DNA from: Icerya purchasi
Lineage: Eukaryota > Arthropoda > Insecta > Hemiptera > Monophlebidae
NCBI GenBank assembly: GCA_039619475.1
Contig: CM077116.1
Location: forward strand, 36,343,183-36,407,182
Reading direction: 5' to 3'
DNA length: 64,000 nucleotides
The translations under genes were made by a program, and so were the position numbers. Below the pieces are notes generated by a model. It made no database searches. It saw only the letters and a list, made by a program, of their open reading frames with translations, and was not told the origin of the DNA. Positions 24,231-36,199 of the stretch are shown here, in pieces (positions within the stretch are counted from its first letter, which is position 1; each line of letters opens with the position of its first letter).

Positions 24231-24989
24231 TGTATATTAAATAATTTAGAGGTAAAACAAAGACCCTCCTCGAGGCGAGAGAGTACACATATCGATTTTT
24301 TTTGTTTTGTTTCTGTTATCGTTTCTTTCTATATTTATTTTCGTTTCCAATTATGAAAATTCTTTCAGTCTGCTGTGATCAATATTCGCTACCTTTACAT
24401 ATATTTAAAAAAAAAACAGAAGAAAGTTGATCTAGAATTTGTTTATTTTTTAATTGTTTTCCGGTGTTGTATTTGTTCTGTTGACCGTGGCTTACGCAAT
24501 GGCGTACCTCATAATGTGACCGGATGTCAGAGCATGATTCAATAACCTCAAGTAAGCAGGCGGCATCCGAGGCCTCATAATCGAGTCCTAAACCCTAACA
24601 GAAAATCATTGCGAAAGGGACTACCACCGCCATTAGCCAATGCGAGAATTGCATTATGAATAAACTAAAGAACCCTCCTATTTCCCCATCAAGCTGCTTC
24701 TCATCCGTCAAGAATGAGATAAAAGCGTTGGTCGATATATGAAATGTTATCTTTTAGACTAATGGTTTTATCTCACTCCTTTAAAGAAAATTCCCCAAAT
24801 TGATGGACCCGCAAACATTGTTTTCCTTATTTTTATCACATTTTTATAAAGCCTTTTTTTTTAAATTTTTTTCTAATATTATTTTATTTTTTGCATATTA
24901 CAAAATTTTCATATGTTACAAATTACTGTCTTTTCTTTATTTACAAAACTAAAAACGAACCAAAAATACTAATCGGTTTCCTTTTTTTC

Positions 24990-26260
24990 CTTGTTTGGGT
25001 TTTCCCCCTGGGCTTGTCAGCAACGGACGATTACCCATCAACACGTGTAAATAGTAGCAATTAGAAGTCACAAGGAATTGAATCTGACTAATAACCCTAT
25101 ACCAAGGATGGAGAGACAATGATTATCAACGTCGATAAATACAAAACACATATGTGCATCCTGAAACGAGAGAAGGAATGACATTGCCGAAGGTAAGAGT
25201 AAAAGGAGTTAGCTGTCCCATACCACGGCCACATCTGCAATTACAGAGTCCACAGCACCAACGGACACAGGCTACAGTTAAGGAAGAATAAGAAATACAG
25301 GATGTCTGGAAAGCGGTTAAAGCCATCAAGTACCAAAGCTATATAGAACACAGCGCTTAGCACGCCGTAAATAGTGATCTGAAAGTTCAATGACTCTCTC
25401 CACCACTATAAAGGAAGGTTTGTAATTCTTAATTATGAAAAATAATTATGGCGACGACTGTGAAAACGGCGCCCTCTATCCTGTCAAAAAGAAACGAATA
25501 GAATTTACGCTTAACACTATGGCCACACTGCAACAACAGCGCTCACGATGCCGGCTGACAAGGAGTTCATTGTCTAACATTACGGTCGCAAACGCGACAG
25601 CGGGCCCGCAGTATTAACTGTGAGGTAACTGTAACTGCAACATTAGTGCATGCTCTTCGTTTGAGAGAGGAGTTCATTAGAAGTAACTGGACTCGATAAG
25701 GTAGGAATGCGAAAGTAGAACTACCGAAGAGAGATTAGATCTTAATATGATAAAGTATAGAAGATAGGAATTTTACTACAATTGGGATGGTCAACGTTGA
25801 CTGTAGAAACGAATAAAGGACACACAATATGGAATTGAAACATAATATGAGAGCAGCTCCATGTTGTAGAGCTGCCCTTTCGGAATTTTGAATAAGCTGG
25901 AATGATTAAGAGCAGGAATATGAATAGATGCACCCACTCGGTGAGCCATTTTGGACTCATCTGTAAAGGTTAGGAAAACATGATGAAACTACTTGGTCAA
26001 ATTTATAAACTGTTGCATGGCAGGGAGATGTTTTACATAAGCAGACAAGGAAAAAATATTAGAATAAGGAATAACATTTAACAACTTAAAATGGAAAAGT
26101 GGAAGTTTGTCGAAAGATAAGATGAAGAGCGATAACTTAATAAGACGCGAGTCAATGTAGCAGAGAATGGGAACCTTATTAGAGAAAAAACTCCTATCTT
26201 GTAAGAGAGAAGAATATGCAGAGGCAAGATTCAACCAGTTAGATCTTTATTTTTATTTGC
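24990..26260 (-). mobile_element. Family A LINE relic, RT-RNase H linker to 3' end
   Basis: A T-rich tract followed by GGGCTTGTCAGCAACGG (25009-25026) is the reverse-complemented 3' end. Reading upstream on the minus strand, 25742-25960 gives the first RNase H block (TDESKMAHRVGASIF), and 25989-26234 gives the linker (NKVPILCYIDSRL). The TDG of active enzymes is TDE here. The His block and the C-terminal domain are badly broken. Confidence 0.6.
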
Positions 26261-27830
26261 ACATTTTCATCGGACTGTTCCAATCTAAAACATCCTACAC
26301 ATACATCTACAACAAAATGATCAGAAGTAACATATCTTCCAAAAGTTTTTTCTTCCCAATCCGTCTAATCTAATTACCATTTTTTCTTTAGAAATTGGCC
26401 TTGCCGTTTTTCCAAGATTTGTAAGAATATATAAGAATACAAACACAAAGGTCAAGTTAAATAAAAGCCTTTAAAAGATATAAACAAAGAACCGTTGTCG
26501 AGAACAACAACAAAAGACCCGAGATCTTCAGCACTCGGAGTGCTCTCAGAATATTGATAACAAACCGCCAGAACGGGATCGAAGTGAAGAAAAATGTTTA
26601 CAAGCACTAGTAAATAGGGAAGAAGGCGAGAAAAATCAGCGATACGAGGTTATTAGATGTTTGCATTGAAAGTATTTCGATAAAAGGAAATTCCGGTAGT
26701 ATTTTTATGAAACACGAAGAACAACTTGATGCTGCTAAATTAAAGGAATCTCATTATCTACGCATCGTTCTATCCACGTATAGTTCGAAAAGTGTTAAAG
26801 CTCAAAATTAACTGGGCCACAACAACATCGTATAAATGTGCTGTTCGGAGAACGCATAGGTACTACGAACGAGTTGACCGATTCGATAGTAAAATGTATT
26901 TTTACACGAATATGAAAGAGTTCTAAACGGGAGAAGAGCCGATGTAGTGAAGCTTTAAAATACTTTTTTAAATTAAAGGATAAACTGATTAGAAACTTAC
27001 ATACAAGGCTGATAACAACTACGCGGAAAGGGTGGTAGAATTGGAGCCATTTAATGATTTAAAACGAGCATCATGGAATCTATACTCCACGATTATATAT
27101 ATACATACAAATTTGGCCATTTTGGCTTCGCAAGGGGCTGTGCCCATTGACCCCTCTTGCTTTCATTTATGTCTCTTTCTCTTCTATACTTTGTATAAAA
27201 TGATCAAAATTTACAACGTAATTCTTACTGGCTTCAATACAAAAAAAAAAAATAACATGATCACACAAATCCTATCCTAACATTCAACTTTCATTATATA
27301 AAATTAAGACATTTTTTCGTTTCATTTTTCGTTACATAAAATTGTGACATTTTTTAAATAACAATCATAAAAATCCTATAAAATATAACAAATGTTACAT
27401 AAAATTGGGACATTTTTTCTAATAGGGGGTAACCTAAGAATTACGTTGTAATTAATATATATGTTCATTCTGCGCGTTGGATATACGATTTCATGGATTC
27501 TTACTAAAACTGCCGTTTTTCTCCGATTAGACGGTGAAAATTTAACATTTATGTTCGGCCGGTAATATAATAGCGAGTCAAGCGTGAATAAATAAAAAGT
27601 CGGAGGACGATGAAGGCAGTGATTCTAAACCACCAACCAAGAAGCGGAATGCGCAATTAATGTAGAGACTTTTATTGAATATATTTGTTACTATAATTTT
27701 ATAAACGATTTGAAACTACAAGCTGCAATGTTATTTAATTTTTTTCATTGTTCAACGTTAAATGCAATTCCGCGATAGGTGAATTTTTGTCACGATCGGC
27801 TAGGAAAATTAAATATCTTCACTGAACGTT
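26261..27830. other. AT-rich non-coding intron sequence
   Basis: No gene is recognised. At 27285-27425 a motif of the form TTACATAAAATTGNGACATTTTTT occurs three times at irregular spacing, suggesting a small degenerate direct repeat or MITE. Confidence 0.35.
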
Positions 27831-27838
27831 AACGGTTT

Positions 27839-28027
27839 TCATTGATTCTCTTTCTCTCCTTCATTCATTAGTGATAATTGGAGTCGAGGACGTCGATATC
27901 CATTAAACGCGTCAAAGCGGAATTCGGTCGTACACTCAACATGTACCATATGCCCGAAGAGTATTATTAAGACACTTAATAATGTGGTAGAACGGAGAAG
28001 CTGATAGTGACAGTAATTGATGTGCAC
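27839..28027 (-). CDS. Possible small secreted-peptide frame (weak)
   Basis: A 62-codon minus-strand frame starts at an ATG at 28027. It opens with a hydrophobic stretch (LLSVLIILFGHMVHVEC, about residues 16-32) like a signal peptide. A short basic and aromatic segment (FRFDAFNGYRRPRLQ) and an acidic tail follow. It lies in a non-repetitive stretch with higher CpG than the surroundings (about 27830-28600). Another frame overlaps it on the same strand. Such a frame can occur by chance, and I do not recognise the product. Confidence 0.15.
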   Translation of the reverse strand: MHINYCHYQLLRSTTLLSVLIILFGHMVHVECTTEFRFDAFNGYRRPRLQLSLMNEGEKENQ

Positions 28028-28199
28028 GACAAGTCCGCAATATCGTTTAAAAAAATCTTAAGCACCGAACGGGCGAAGGGACATTTATTACTATCAAGGT
28101 TGCGCTGGTACGGAGCAGCCGAGATGGTAGCGACGGAAAAATCAGTCAAAGAATCTCCGATGATGAAAATTCTCAGAGTAGGAGAACAATGATTAGACA

Positions 28200-28970
28200 T
28201 TCAGCCCCGTTCGTCACTTCGGAACGGTCGCTTTTTTCGATAAACCGTCTCTTCTCCCTCTTAATACTACACTCTTCCGCGCGTGCTCCTATTTAAAACA
28301 GTGCGAAACCACTGGATTTTCATCTCGTGAAATGATACTAACGTGTGGAAAGCTTTTAAATTACGACGAGTTCGGCGTGCCAGAGGATATTTTCGTAGCT
28401 GCATGGAGTTCTTCAATGGCAAATCAATCAACGGCACACCGCAGCATCGGAAAAAGTTCATTTGCTCGGCTGGTACGGTTTCGTACTTGTTTAACTTTTA
28501 CACCATTATCGTGATGAATTTCAACGCAGTAGCTCGCATAGGGCCGGCAAAATGAAAGAGTTGGAGAGAAATTTGAAAGCGGCCGGGCCTGTCGTCTTTC
28601 GCCGAATATAAAAGAATAATGAAATCGATTGCCGATACGCGCGAGTAATTATGCGCCTAACCGTGAAAGTAGTCTACTGCGATTTGACGACGTGTGGGTA
28701 GCAGCGGAATTTCGAACAAAACGTTTCGTCGAAAGAACGACAGGCTATTTTAAAAATAGTGCGATTTAGCGAAACGGCTGCAAAATTGAAATAATTCACA
28801 TTTAACTAATGAAATCTGACGAACCGATTTTAAAATTATCCCGCTACTAGCGAAATCGCCGAAAGGTAACATACAACAGTGAGCACAGAGTCGCGGTGAA
28901 ATTTAACATTCTTCCCCTTTTCTTTCTCGTATTTCAGCGAAAAATTGTGTCTACATGTCTATGTGACTGC
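28200..28970. other. CpG-richer unique intron sequence
   Basis: This stretch has more CpG than the TE-filled parts and no recognisable repeat or protein. Short overlapping frames on both strands at 28267-28555 are not convincing. It could be an intronic regulatory element or an exon of an unrecognised gene. Confidence 0.3.
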
Positions 28971-28975
28971 TGGGC

Positions 28976-29178
28976 GTTATTAGTTAAGTAGCGATTGTTG
29001 ACCGTTATTAGTTAAGTAGCGATTGCTGACCGTTATTAGTTAAGTAGCGATTGCTGACCGTTATTAGTTAAGTAGCGATTGCTGACCGTTATTAGTTAAG
29101 TAGCGATTGCTGACCGTTATTAGTTAAGTAGCGATTGCTGACCGTTATTAGTTAAGTAGCGATTGCTGACCGTTATTA
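28976..29178. repeat. 28-bp minisatellite, seven copies
   Basis: The unit GTTATTAGTTAAGTAGCGAT plus TGCTGACC starts at 28976, 29004, 29032, 29060, 29088, 29116 and 29144, with a partial unit at 29172. Copies 2-7 are identical; the first differs by one base (GTTGACC). The very low divergence points to recent expansion or homogenisation. There are no spacers, so it is not CRISPR-like. Confidence 0.97.
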
Positions 29179-29779
29179 TAAATCTTGTACTTTTATTGAT
29201 TGCCGCTGAATTTTCTTGTGAAATTTTCATCGAAGTATTTTTCACGTTCTAATCAGGTCGATTTACGAATGTCCGGTCGGCGAAGCCTTTACAACTGAGT
29301 CTACACCCGTTGGATTCAACAGTGTAAACATTTGTTCAGTTTTTAAATTCTTTATGAGCTTACGACGTAGTTTGAAATACAGAATTATTTAAAAGCGTTT
29401 CGCCGAAGTTTATTAATTAATAATATTAAAGTAGTGGTATGAGCTGTAGTTTCGGAATAGAATTCGAGATATATTTTCGACAAACAGTCAGGGGGGATAC
29501 GATTTATAGATTCATGGTCGACGCTGTGCTTCTAATTAAGACTACTCTTTACTAATTTAAGTAACGTAGTAACACCTAGTAGTTAAAGTGTTTGGTAACT
29601 GAACATGAGATTACGATTATCCAAGGTTCAAACTTGTTTCCAACATTTACCTATTTGAGTTGGATAACAGAAAAATACGGAACAGTGAAAGCAGCTTTAA
29701 GAATGTATATTTAGCGCCACCTACTCGGCAATATTACGAGACTGAGCCAACTCCTAAATTATAATTCCCTACAGTCAAT

Positions 29780-30200
29780 CTACGAGATGTGATCAAAAAG
29801 TAACGAGAATTTTTAATCTTTTCAAAAAGTATCTACTTAATCTTTGATGTTTATTCCGTGGTCCTTTTAAAGGAGTCGGTCCGGTCCGCCTTTGATACTC
29901 TTATGCGCCACTGTAGTTTTAGGAAATACGGTTGGAACGTCTTTTTAGATATGGTAACTCGCTTTGCGATTTCGCCTTTATCTCATTTATTGTTGAAAAA
30001 CGTTGTCCTTCGAGTGTGTCTTCTTAAGCTTTAGGAAATAGTAAAAAGTCTGCCATGTCTGGAGAATAGGGCGGTCACGGAATTACAGCGATACTATGCT
30101 ACCACAAACTATTGGATAAAGAAATATGCACGTTGTCGTGGTGCAAAATCCACGAGTTGTCTCTCCAAAGTTCGGGTCATTGATTGCTTCACGTGAACAG
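29780..30200 (-). mobile_element. mariner transposon relic, 3' half
   Basis: On the minus strand the frames follow a mariner transposase C-terminus: WILHHDNVH with the second catalytic Asp at about 30157-30130, and PPYSPDM with the third at about 30075-30053. These are followed out of frame by GQRFSTINEIKAKSQSEL and the terminal SIKGG-like block. The end at about 29790 (GATCAAAAAGTAACGAG) looks like a mariner inverted repeat. The 5' half and the other inverted repeat are missing. Frameshifts make it inactive. Confidence 0.8.
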
Positions 30201-30209
30201 CGTAAGTAA

Positions 30210-31310
30210 ATTGTACGACTAATCGGTAAAAATTCGTAATGAACTATATTCCATTACAGTCAAATGATTAAAAGGAATTCTTGTTACCTTTTTATCACAC
30301 TTCGCGTGTTACTTACTTCAGTATTCTAAAAATATTCCAGGTTTAGATTATGTAAATGTGACAATGAGTCTAAAAAGCCAGACAAAGGATAATGCTGTAC
30401 TAGTATTGCATTTGTAATTGCGGGGATATACACATCTTGATAAGGTATCATGGATTGTGAAGTTAAGCTTTCCATAATAGTACTCAATGGCACTAATGAG
30501 AGTAGGAGGGTCAGTTCCTTTCTCTCGGCCGCCTTTACTTTCCCAGGTTTCTTCGGTCCCCAATTATTTCAGGCTCGGTAAACCTGGGAGCAACTTGAAT
30601 CCTGAACTAGTCAAGTCTCGAACCCGCGAGTAAACTTATATTTCTAGATCCGTTTTCTGCGATCTCTACGTACTTTATTTCGTCTATTCAGCTTTCCTTT
30701 CGTTTGGCTATATTACTAACATAATAATTAAAACAGACTTTGAGTATGGTCCAAGACAGCAAACCGTAATAGTTGGCGACAATTTAAACCGTATTTGTCT
30801 TGGGTTGCAGCAGGATCCTTTAATGTTTTCGCTGTAATTTAAATTTTTAGAATGTCCGAATAAAATGTTTTTTTAAATCGAACGTTCCCAATGAACGAAG
30901 TAGTTACTAAATTGCGTAATTAGTGTTTAAAAACAATTTAATAAATATTATTATTACGAAAAATAACATTTTCACTTAATACATACGATTATTCAACAAT
31001 TTAGTATTACGTTCAAGTTATTTATAGTTATTCTCCAAGGCTTCGACTGTTACAAATTTGCACCCTTTTTGCTGAAACATTTATTAACGAGAGCTGAGTA
31101 TTATTTCTGAAGCTCAGTTTGCTTTCAACACTATCAATTGTGTATTTTTTATTTCTCGTCATTCCATTTTCCTCATATCATTCACTTATTTTATAAACTA
31201 TTCATCCACTTATCCGATCCAAATTCGTTCGATTTTAAATATAATTCTTTATTCTTTTTGTTTCTTTAATTAACATTATTATGTAAACAAAAAAGTTAAA
31301 TAATACAAGT
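30210..31310. other. Non-coding intron sequence
   Basis: No gene or repeat is recognised in this AT-rich interval. Confidence 0.35.
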
Positions 31311-31315
31311 TTAAC

Positions 31316-31686
31316 AGTTTCCCCTTCGCTATAATTTTGTGCAGACATTCGTGGACTACGCTGAAGCATTTGTGGCCATGATTGCTTGTTATAATTATTA
31401 TATATGATGATTGTGATTCCCGTTCCATTAATTTTTGTGGTCAGTCAAGTTCAGATACTCCATGTATCTTGGGCTCAGTCTGGCCAATTTTTCTTTCCTA
31501 AAGATTTTATTCAGCCATCCGTGGGTAATGTTCAACATTTACGGTCATGGTTGTCTGTAACCTTTTTCCCAATTAAATATTACGTATCTTTCGTTAGGTG
31601 ACATTATTCCTATATTAACTGGTTGGTGGCCAAATGGCTTGATAGTTAACCTGAATCGGGGCCATAAAAAAAATAAATAAATAAAC
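31316..31686 (+). mobile_element. Family B LINE, 3' UTR-only copy
   Basis: This is a 5'-truncated copy containing only 3' UTR. It matches 35700-36050 closely (TTTTGTGCAGACA, GCATTTGTGGCCATGATTG, ATTTACGGTCATGGTTGTC). It ends with GGGGCCATAAAAAAAATAAAT. Such truncation is typical of LINE insertion. Confidence 0.85.
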
Positions 31687-31689
31687 ATT

Positions 31690-34310
31690 CCAATCTTTAA
31701 CAAACAAATGGATTTTTTTATTTCTGTTTTTGCAGCATTAAACTGGCCTTTTTTTTCTTCAAATAAGTTATGAGCCCCGCAAGGTATGTCCGTCTGTGAG
31801 TACCCAATACTCTTATCGTAGTTTATTCATAAATATAGTTATAAAATTTTTTAATACTCAATTTACATTATAAACAGGGAACATATCATATTATTACACT
31901 TGACGGACATCCGTCTTAATTATATACATATGATCGATTCTCAACCATTTATCCATATACAATTAAGAACTAACTTACGGCTACTCATTTATATTATCAA
32001 ACAGCCACTGCTTAATTATTAGTTTCCAAAGTCCGATCTCTGTGTTCACTAAATCTTCTAATTTTCATCGGTTTAAATTCTGGTAATTTTGTGGTTATTA
32101 ACTTTTTGATCAAGCCGTATCTTGTTGCATCAGCGGCAAAATGGGCTTCTGCGAGCGCGTTAATTTATTGATCAAAAAGCCGCGTTGCCTTTTTTTTATT
32201 AGTCTATTCTGTCACGTTTAATTAAAGCAGTTGTTTACTTTCCATATTAGTGAATAATTTTTTTTTTTTGTATAGTTTCTATTTTTGCACATATCTAGGC
32301 GCTCAAGCATGATCGCCCGATATACTTTTCTCGTTTTGTTTTTATTAAAAAAATGTAATTCACCGATCTGTTGTTCCATAATGGACTTTTTATAGAACTA
32401 TTATATGTACTCAATCTTATATTAAGTATAAATTGTAAAAAACACTAAACATATATAGAAAACATATAAAAAACTGTTTATTATTAAAATTTCCGAATGG
32501 TTTCGGACAGCTTGGTCCATAATCATCAATGACTGTACATTACCATTCAAATCTTGATTAATTTACGAACCTAAATCGGTCGCTGTAGGACGTATACGGG
32601 CTAAAAGAAAGCGCAGCACAAAAGAAGAAACCTAAAATGTTATAATTACTAAGGAGTAGAAAAATCTGGGGAAGTGAAGGTGGCCGAGGGAAGGAACTGG
32701 CCCAGTATTCTCATCAGATCCGTTAGGCTTAGTAACCTTAACTTCGTAATCCACGGTACCTTATTAAGGATATATGGGACTTATTTTACTTTTACTTACG
32801 AAAAAATTAAATTGAAAATTGAATAAAAAATAATAGGAATCAAAAAGAATAAAGTAAAAAAGACACAAAGAAAATGCAAAAAATAGTTATTAACTTTAAA
32901 AAATAAATAAATAAATAAATAAATAAACGAGAATGTTACATCACTTCTAGTAAATTAAAATAACAAATGAGCAAATAATAATATATGTTTAAAAGAAACA
33001 TTGGAAGATACCAGTGTATATGAAAAGTACAAATCATCCTTTGGTAACATTAATCCGATTAACAACTGCTTTGGAAACCGAACAGATTACTTCTCTTTGC
33101 CCATGAATAGATTTCCGTTATATATTTAAAAGTGCACGTTTGCAATAGGATCATTTTCTGTTGTATTTTTAACATATTAGTCCAACATGTTACAATATTA
33201 ACCAGTTACATCACCACCCCGAGAGCCAGAATTTTCACAAAATTTTTTACAGACACAGTTCAAATTGTTTCTATTAAATTTTTACCCTTGCTTTTTGTTG
33301 TTTCTTTTTGTTTTGTTTTTTATTTTTACGGACAATTCGGTTTCAGATGTCTCGTGAATTTAATTTAAATAAGTGCACGAAATCAAACAGCCAGACTGAA
33401 TTCGTAATTCCAGCTCGTATACAAAGAAAAGTATATTTATATTCCGGTCAAATTATTTATCGTTCGCGTGTTAAAATCTACGTTTTTAACGCATTGTGCA
33501 TGCCATGCAGTTGATGACAATTTTCTGACATTTCGCGAACGGACGTTACATGCTGTATTTATTCGATTTTAAGATGCACTATTTTTTCGATATGATCGTT
33601 CATAGATATAGAATGTATCAGAATCAAATAAAAATGATTGGCAATATTCTACTTGTGCATAAGATTAGGATATCAAAAGTAAAATACCGATATCGGTATT
33701 AAAAATATTTCAATATCGATACCGGTCTAATTGATATTGTTGTTGTATCGAGTAATGCTTTATCATTGTACGCAAAAAATTGTATCTTGGTAATTTTGTC
33801 TTTTTAATTTTATTTCAGTCTTAAAGCGATAGGAAGGAAACAAGAGATATTGGAAACAAAGTAAACAAAAAATAAAGAAAGCACAATGCGGAGTGGCAAT
33901 TTCCAAATTCGGAATTGTCCGATAGAAAGTAGAATGCTCAAAAGTCTGTTCAAAGAAGATATAGTTTACCGTCGCGTATTGAAAACCCGTAAAACGGTAT
34001 GAAGATTAGATAAGAAGTAACGATTAAGAAAGAGGGCGGAGCAAAGAGGAAATTGAAATTTCTAAAGCAAAATGAAAAATTAAACTGAAGAGAAAGGCTT
34101 AATGAAGAGAACGAGTTTTGTAAAACTTAAAGTAAAAACAGTGCAGCGTCATCGGTTTTATCAGAATTTCCGGAATAGTCAGCGAAGATAACGGCATGGA
34201 AAGAATGCAAAGATACTTCTTGAGTATACGCTTTAGCCACGTAATGCGGCAGTAATTTAAGTAAGAGTACAAGTAGAAAATGAGTGAAATACAGAAAAAT
34301 TTATTAGAAA
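31690..34310. other. AT-rich non-coding intron sequence
   Basis: No protein similarity was recognised. An (AAAT)n microsatellite lies at about 32902-32928. The purine-rich stretch 33830-34300 resembles the minus-strand aspect of family A LINE relics but gives no readable domain. Confidence 0.35.
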
Positions 34311-34329
34311 AGATGATGAAAAAAAAATT

Positions 34330-36031
34330 TTATTGGTGTCATGTGTAGGAGAAAAAAAGAGTTTTTTGTTGCAAAAACTTCGGAATTTGAAATTTTGCAA
34401 TTATCGCTTTCCCGCATTAGTCGCTGATCTAAATAGAATTACTACGCAGTGGAGGTTTGTTTCTTCCAAACTGCCTGTCCTGGCTAAGCGATTATCCTTA
34501 TATAACAGATATAGCCCAGCACTTATTCCAATGGTTCCAGCTTGTTATTTCAATTTACCCTATGAAATTAATTATTTTAAAGATTCTCTTTTCAAACAGC
34601 TGAGAGATGCACAGTTTTCTCTGGGTTTAATGAATGCATGGTTTGGCAATTTAGTATCTAGACAGTATAGTGACTTTATTCAGATATTTACAGATGGTTC
34701 TAAAGCTCAGGTGTACAACGGACCGGTTGGTGCTGCATTACTATTTTCTGGGGGTTTATTTAAAAAATTTAGGCTTCCGCCTATGTCGTCGGTTTTCACG
34801 GCCGAGCTGCTGGCTATCGATAAAGCATTAGGAACTATACTCAACACATGTATTACAGGCCAAAAGTATTTAGTATGTATTGACAGTTTAAGTTCGCTTA
34901 AGACGTTGGGTAACAGTGACTTTAATTATAAATGTCATCCTTTCATTTACGAAATCAAATATAAATGTCCAAATCTACTCACCAAGGGTGTACAAGTAAG
35001 TTTCTGCTGGGTGCCTGGTCATTGTGGTGTTGGAATGAATGAGGCTGTCGATGCCGCAGCGAAGGTTGCTGCATTGGAGGGTGAGTTATCGCCATTTATT
35101 CCTTCATCAGACCTTTATTCTAAGGTTAAAGTTGATAGTAGGGCGGAATGGATTGAGTTTATTAATAGTCAGAACCAAGGCAAATACCACCACATGGTTC
35201 AGTCAGAGCTCTCCTCTAGCCCTTGGTATTATTCCATTCCGGAATCTATCCCTGATCGACTCATTCGTAAATATGCGGTTACTATTTGCCGACTACGTAT
35301 GGGTCATTCGCGGATAGTTCTGAATTTTTCTGACCGAGGTGATGGTGTACTACGCAGTGATCATCACGCATCAAATTTTTTGGAGGGCATTAATCATTTG
35401 CTGTTTAATTGTAATAAATATGAACATTACCGTAGATCGTTTTGTGAACAATTAATGTCTCTTGGGTTCTTTCCTCCGTATACCATTTATAGTCTTCTGT
35501 GCCGGAACAACCAGGTCCTGTATATTTTGTTTAAATTTATTTTATTAAACGACATCCAAATTTAACAGCATACGCTTATTTATTTTATTATCTAATTATT
35601 CTATGCAATTCTTGATGATACGTAATCCATTATCCTAATTCCTGATGCCCTGTCTGGTTCGGGAAACCCTACGCTTCTCGAACTCGACTTGGGCAGTTTT
35701 TCCTTTGTTATGATTTTGTGCAGACACCGTGGACTATGCTGAAGCATTTGTGGCCATGATTGTTTGTTATAATTATTGTGTATGATGATTATAATTCTTA
35801 TTTTATTAATTTTCTGGTTAGGCAAGTTCAGGTAATGTACCTTGGACTCAGCCTGGCCAATTTCTCCTTCCTAAAAATTTTATTCAGGCTCCGTGGGTAA
35901 TGTTGAACATTTACGGTCATGGTTGTCTGTTTATACTCTTTTTCCTAATTAAATATTATGTATCCTTCATTAGTTGGCAGTATTCTTATATTAAATGATT
36001 GGTGGTTAAATGGCTTGATCTAAAGCCGGGC

Positions 36032-36066
<35 letters not shown>
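34330..36066 (+). mobile_element. Family B LINE, 5'-truncated, with poly-A tail
   Basis: This insertion of about 1.7 kb holds the ORF2 C-terminus, a 3' UTR of about 470 bp and a poly-A tail of about 30 bases at 36037-36066. An imperfect target duplication is visible: AGATGATGA at 34311-34319 and AGATAATGA at 36071-36079. The reading frame is open throughout and the tail is long, so it is younger than the family A relics. Its 3' UTR pairs with the fragment at 31316-31686. Confidence 0.85.
34333..35565 (+). pseudogene. LINE ORF2 C-terminal fragment with intact RNase H
   Basis: This is an open frame of 410 codons with no true start, because the element is truncated at the 5' side. The first about 110 residues are the post-RT linker. 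An RNase H domain follows with every catalytic residue present: D121 (FTDGSK), E158 (TAELLA), D184 (CIDSLSS), H230 (VPGHCGV) and D240 (AVDAAAK). The C-terminus has ICRLRMGHSR and a Cys/His block (HLLFNCNKYEH). RNase H in the I group removes RNA from the cDNA hybrid. Without RT or endonuclease the fragment cannot retrotranspose. Confidence 0.8.
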
Positions 36067-36069
<3 letters not shown>

Positions 36070-36199
36070 AAGATAATGAGACTAGAGCAAAAAATTAAAA
36101 GCTTTTTTATTAAAAAAGAAAGGAAGGATCCGGAGGTTATAGATAAGCAAAGAAGATTTGTCGTTTTAAAGTACTGAGGCGGTGGAATAAGTTTCAAGA

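Noticed and set aside
28976..29178. CRISPR-like array
   Set aside because: The 28-bp units are directly adjacent with no spacers, and the context is eukaryotic.
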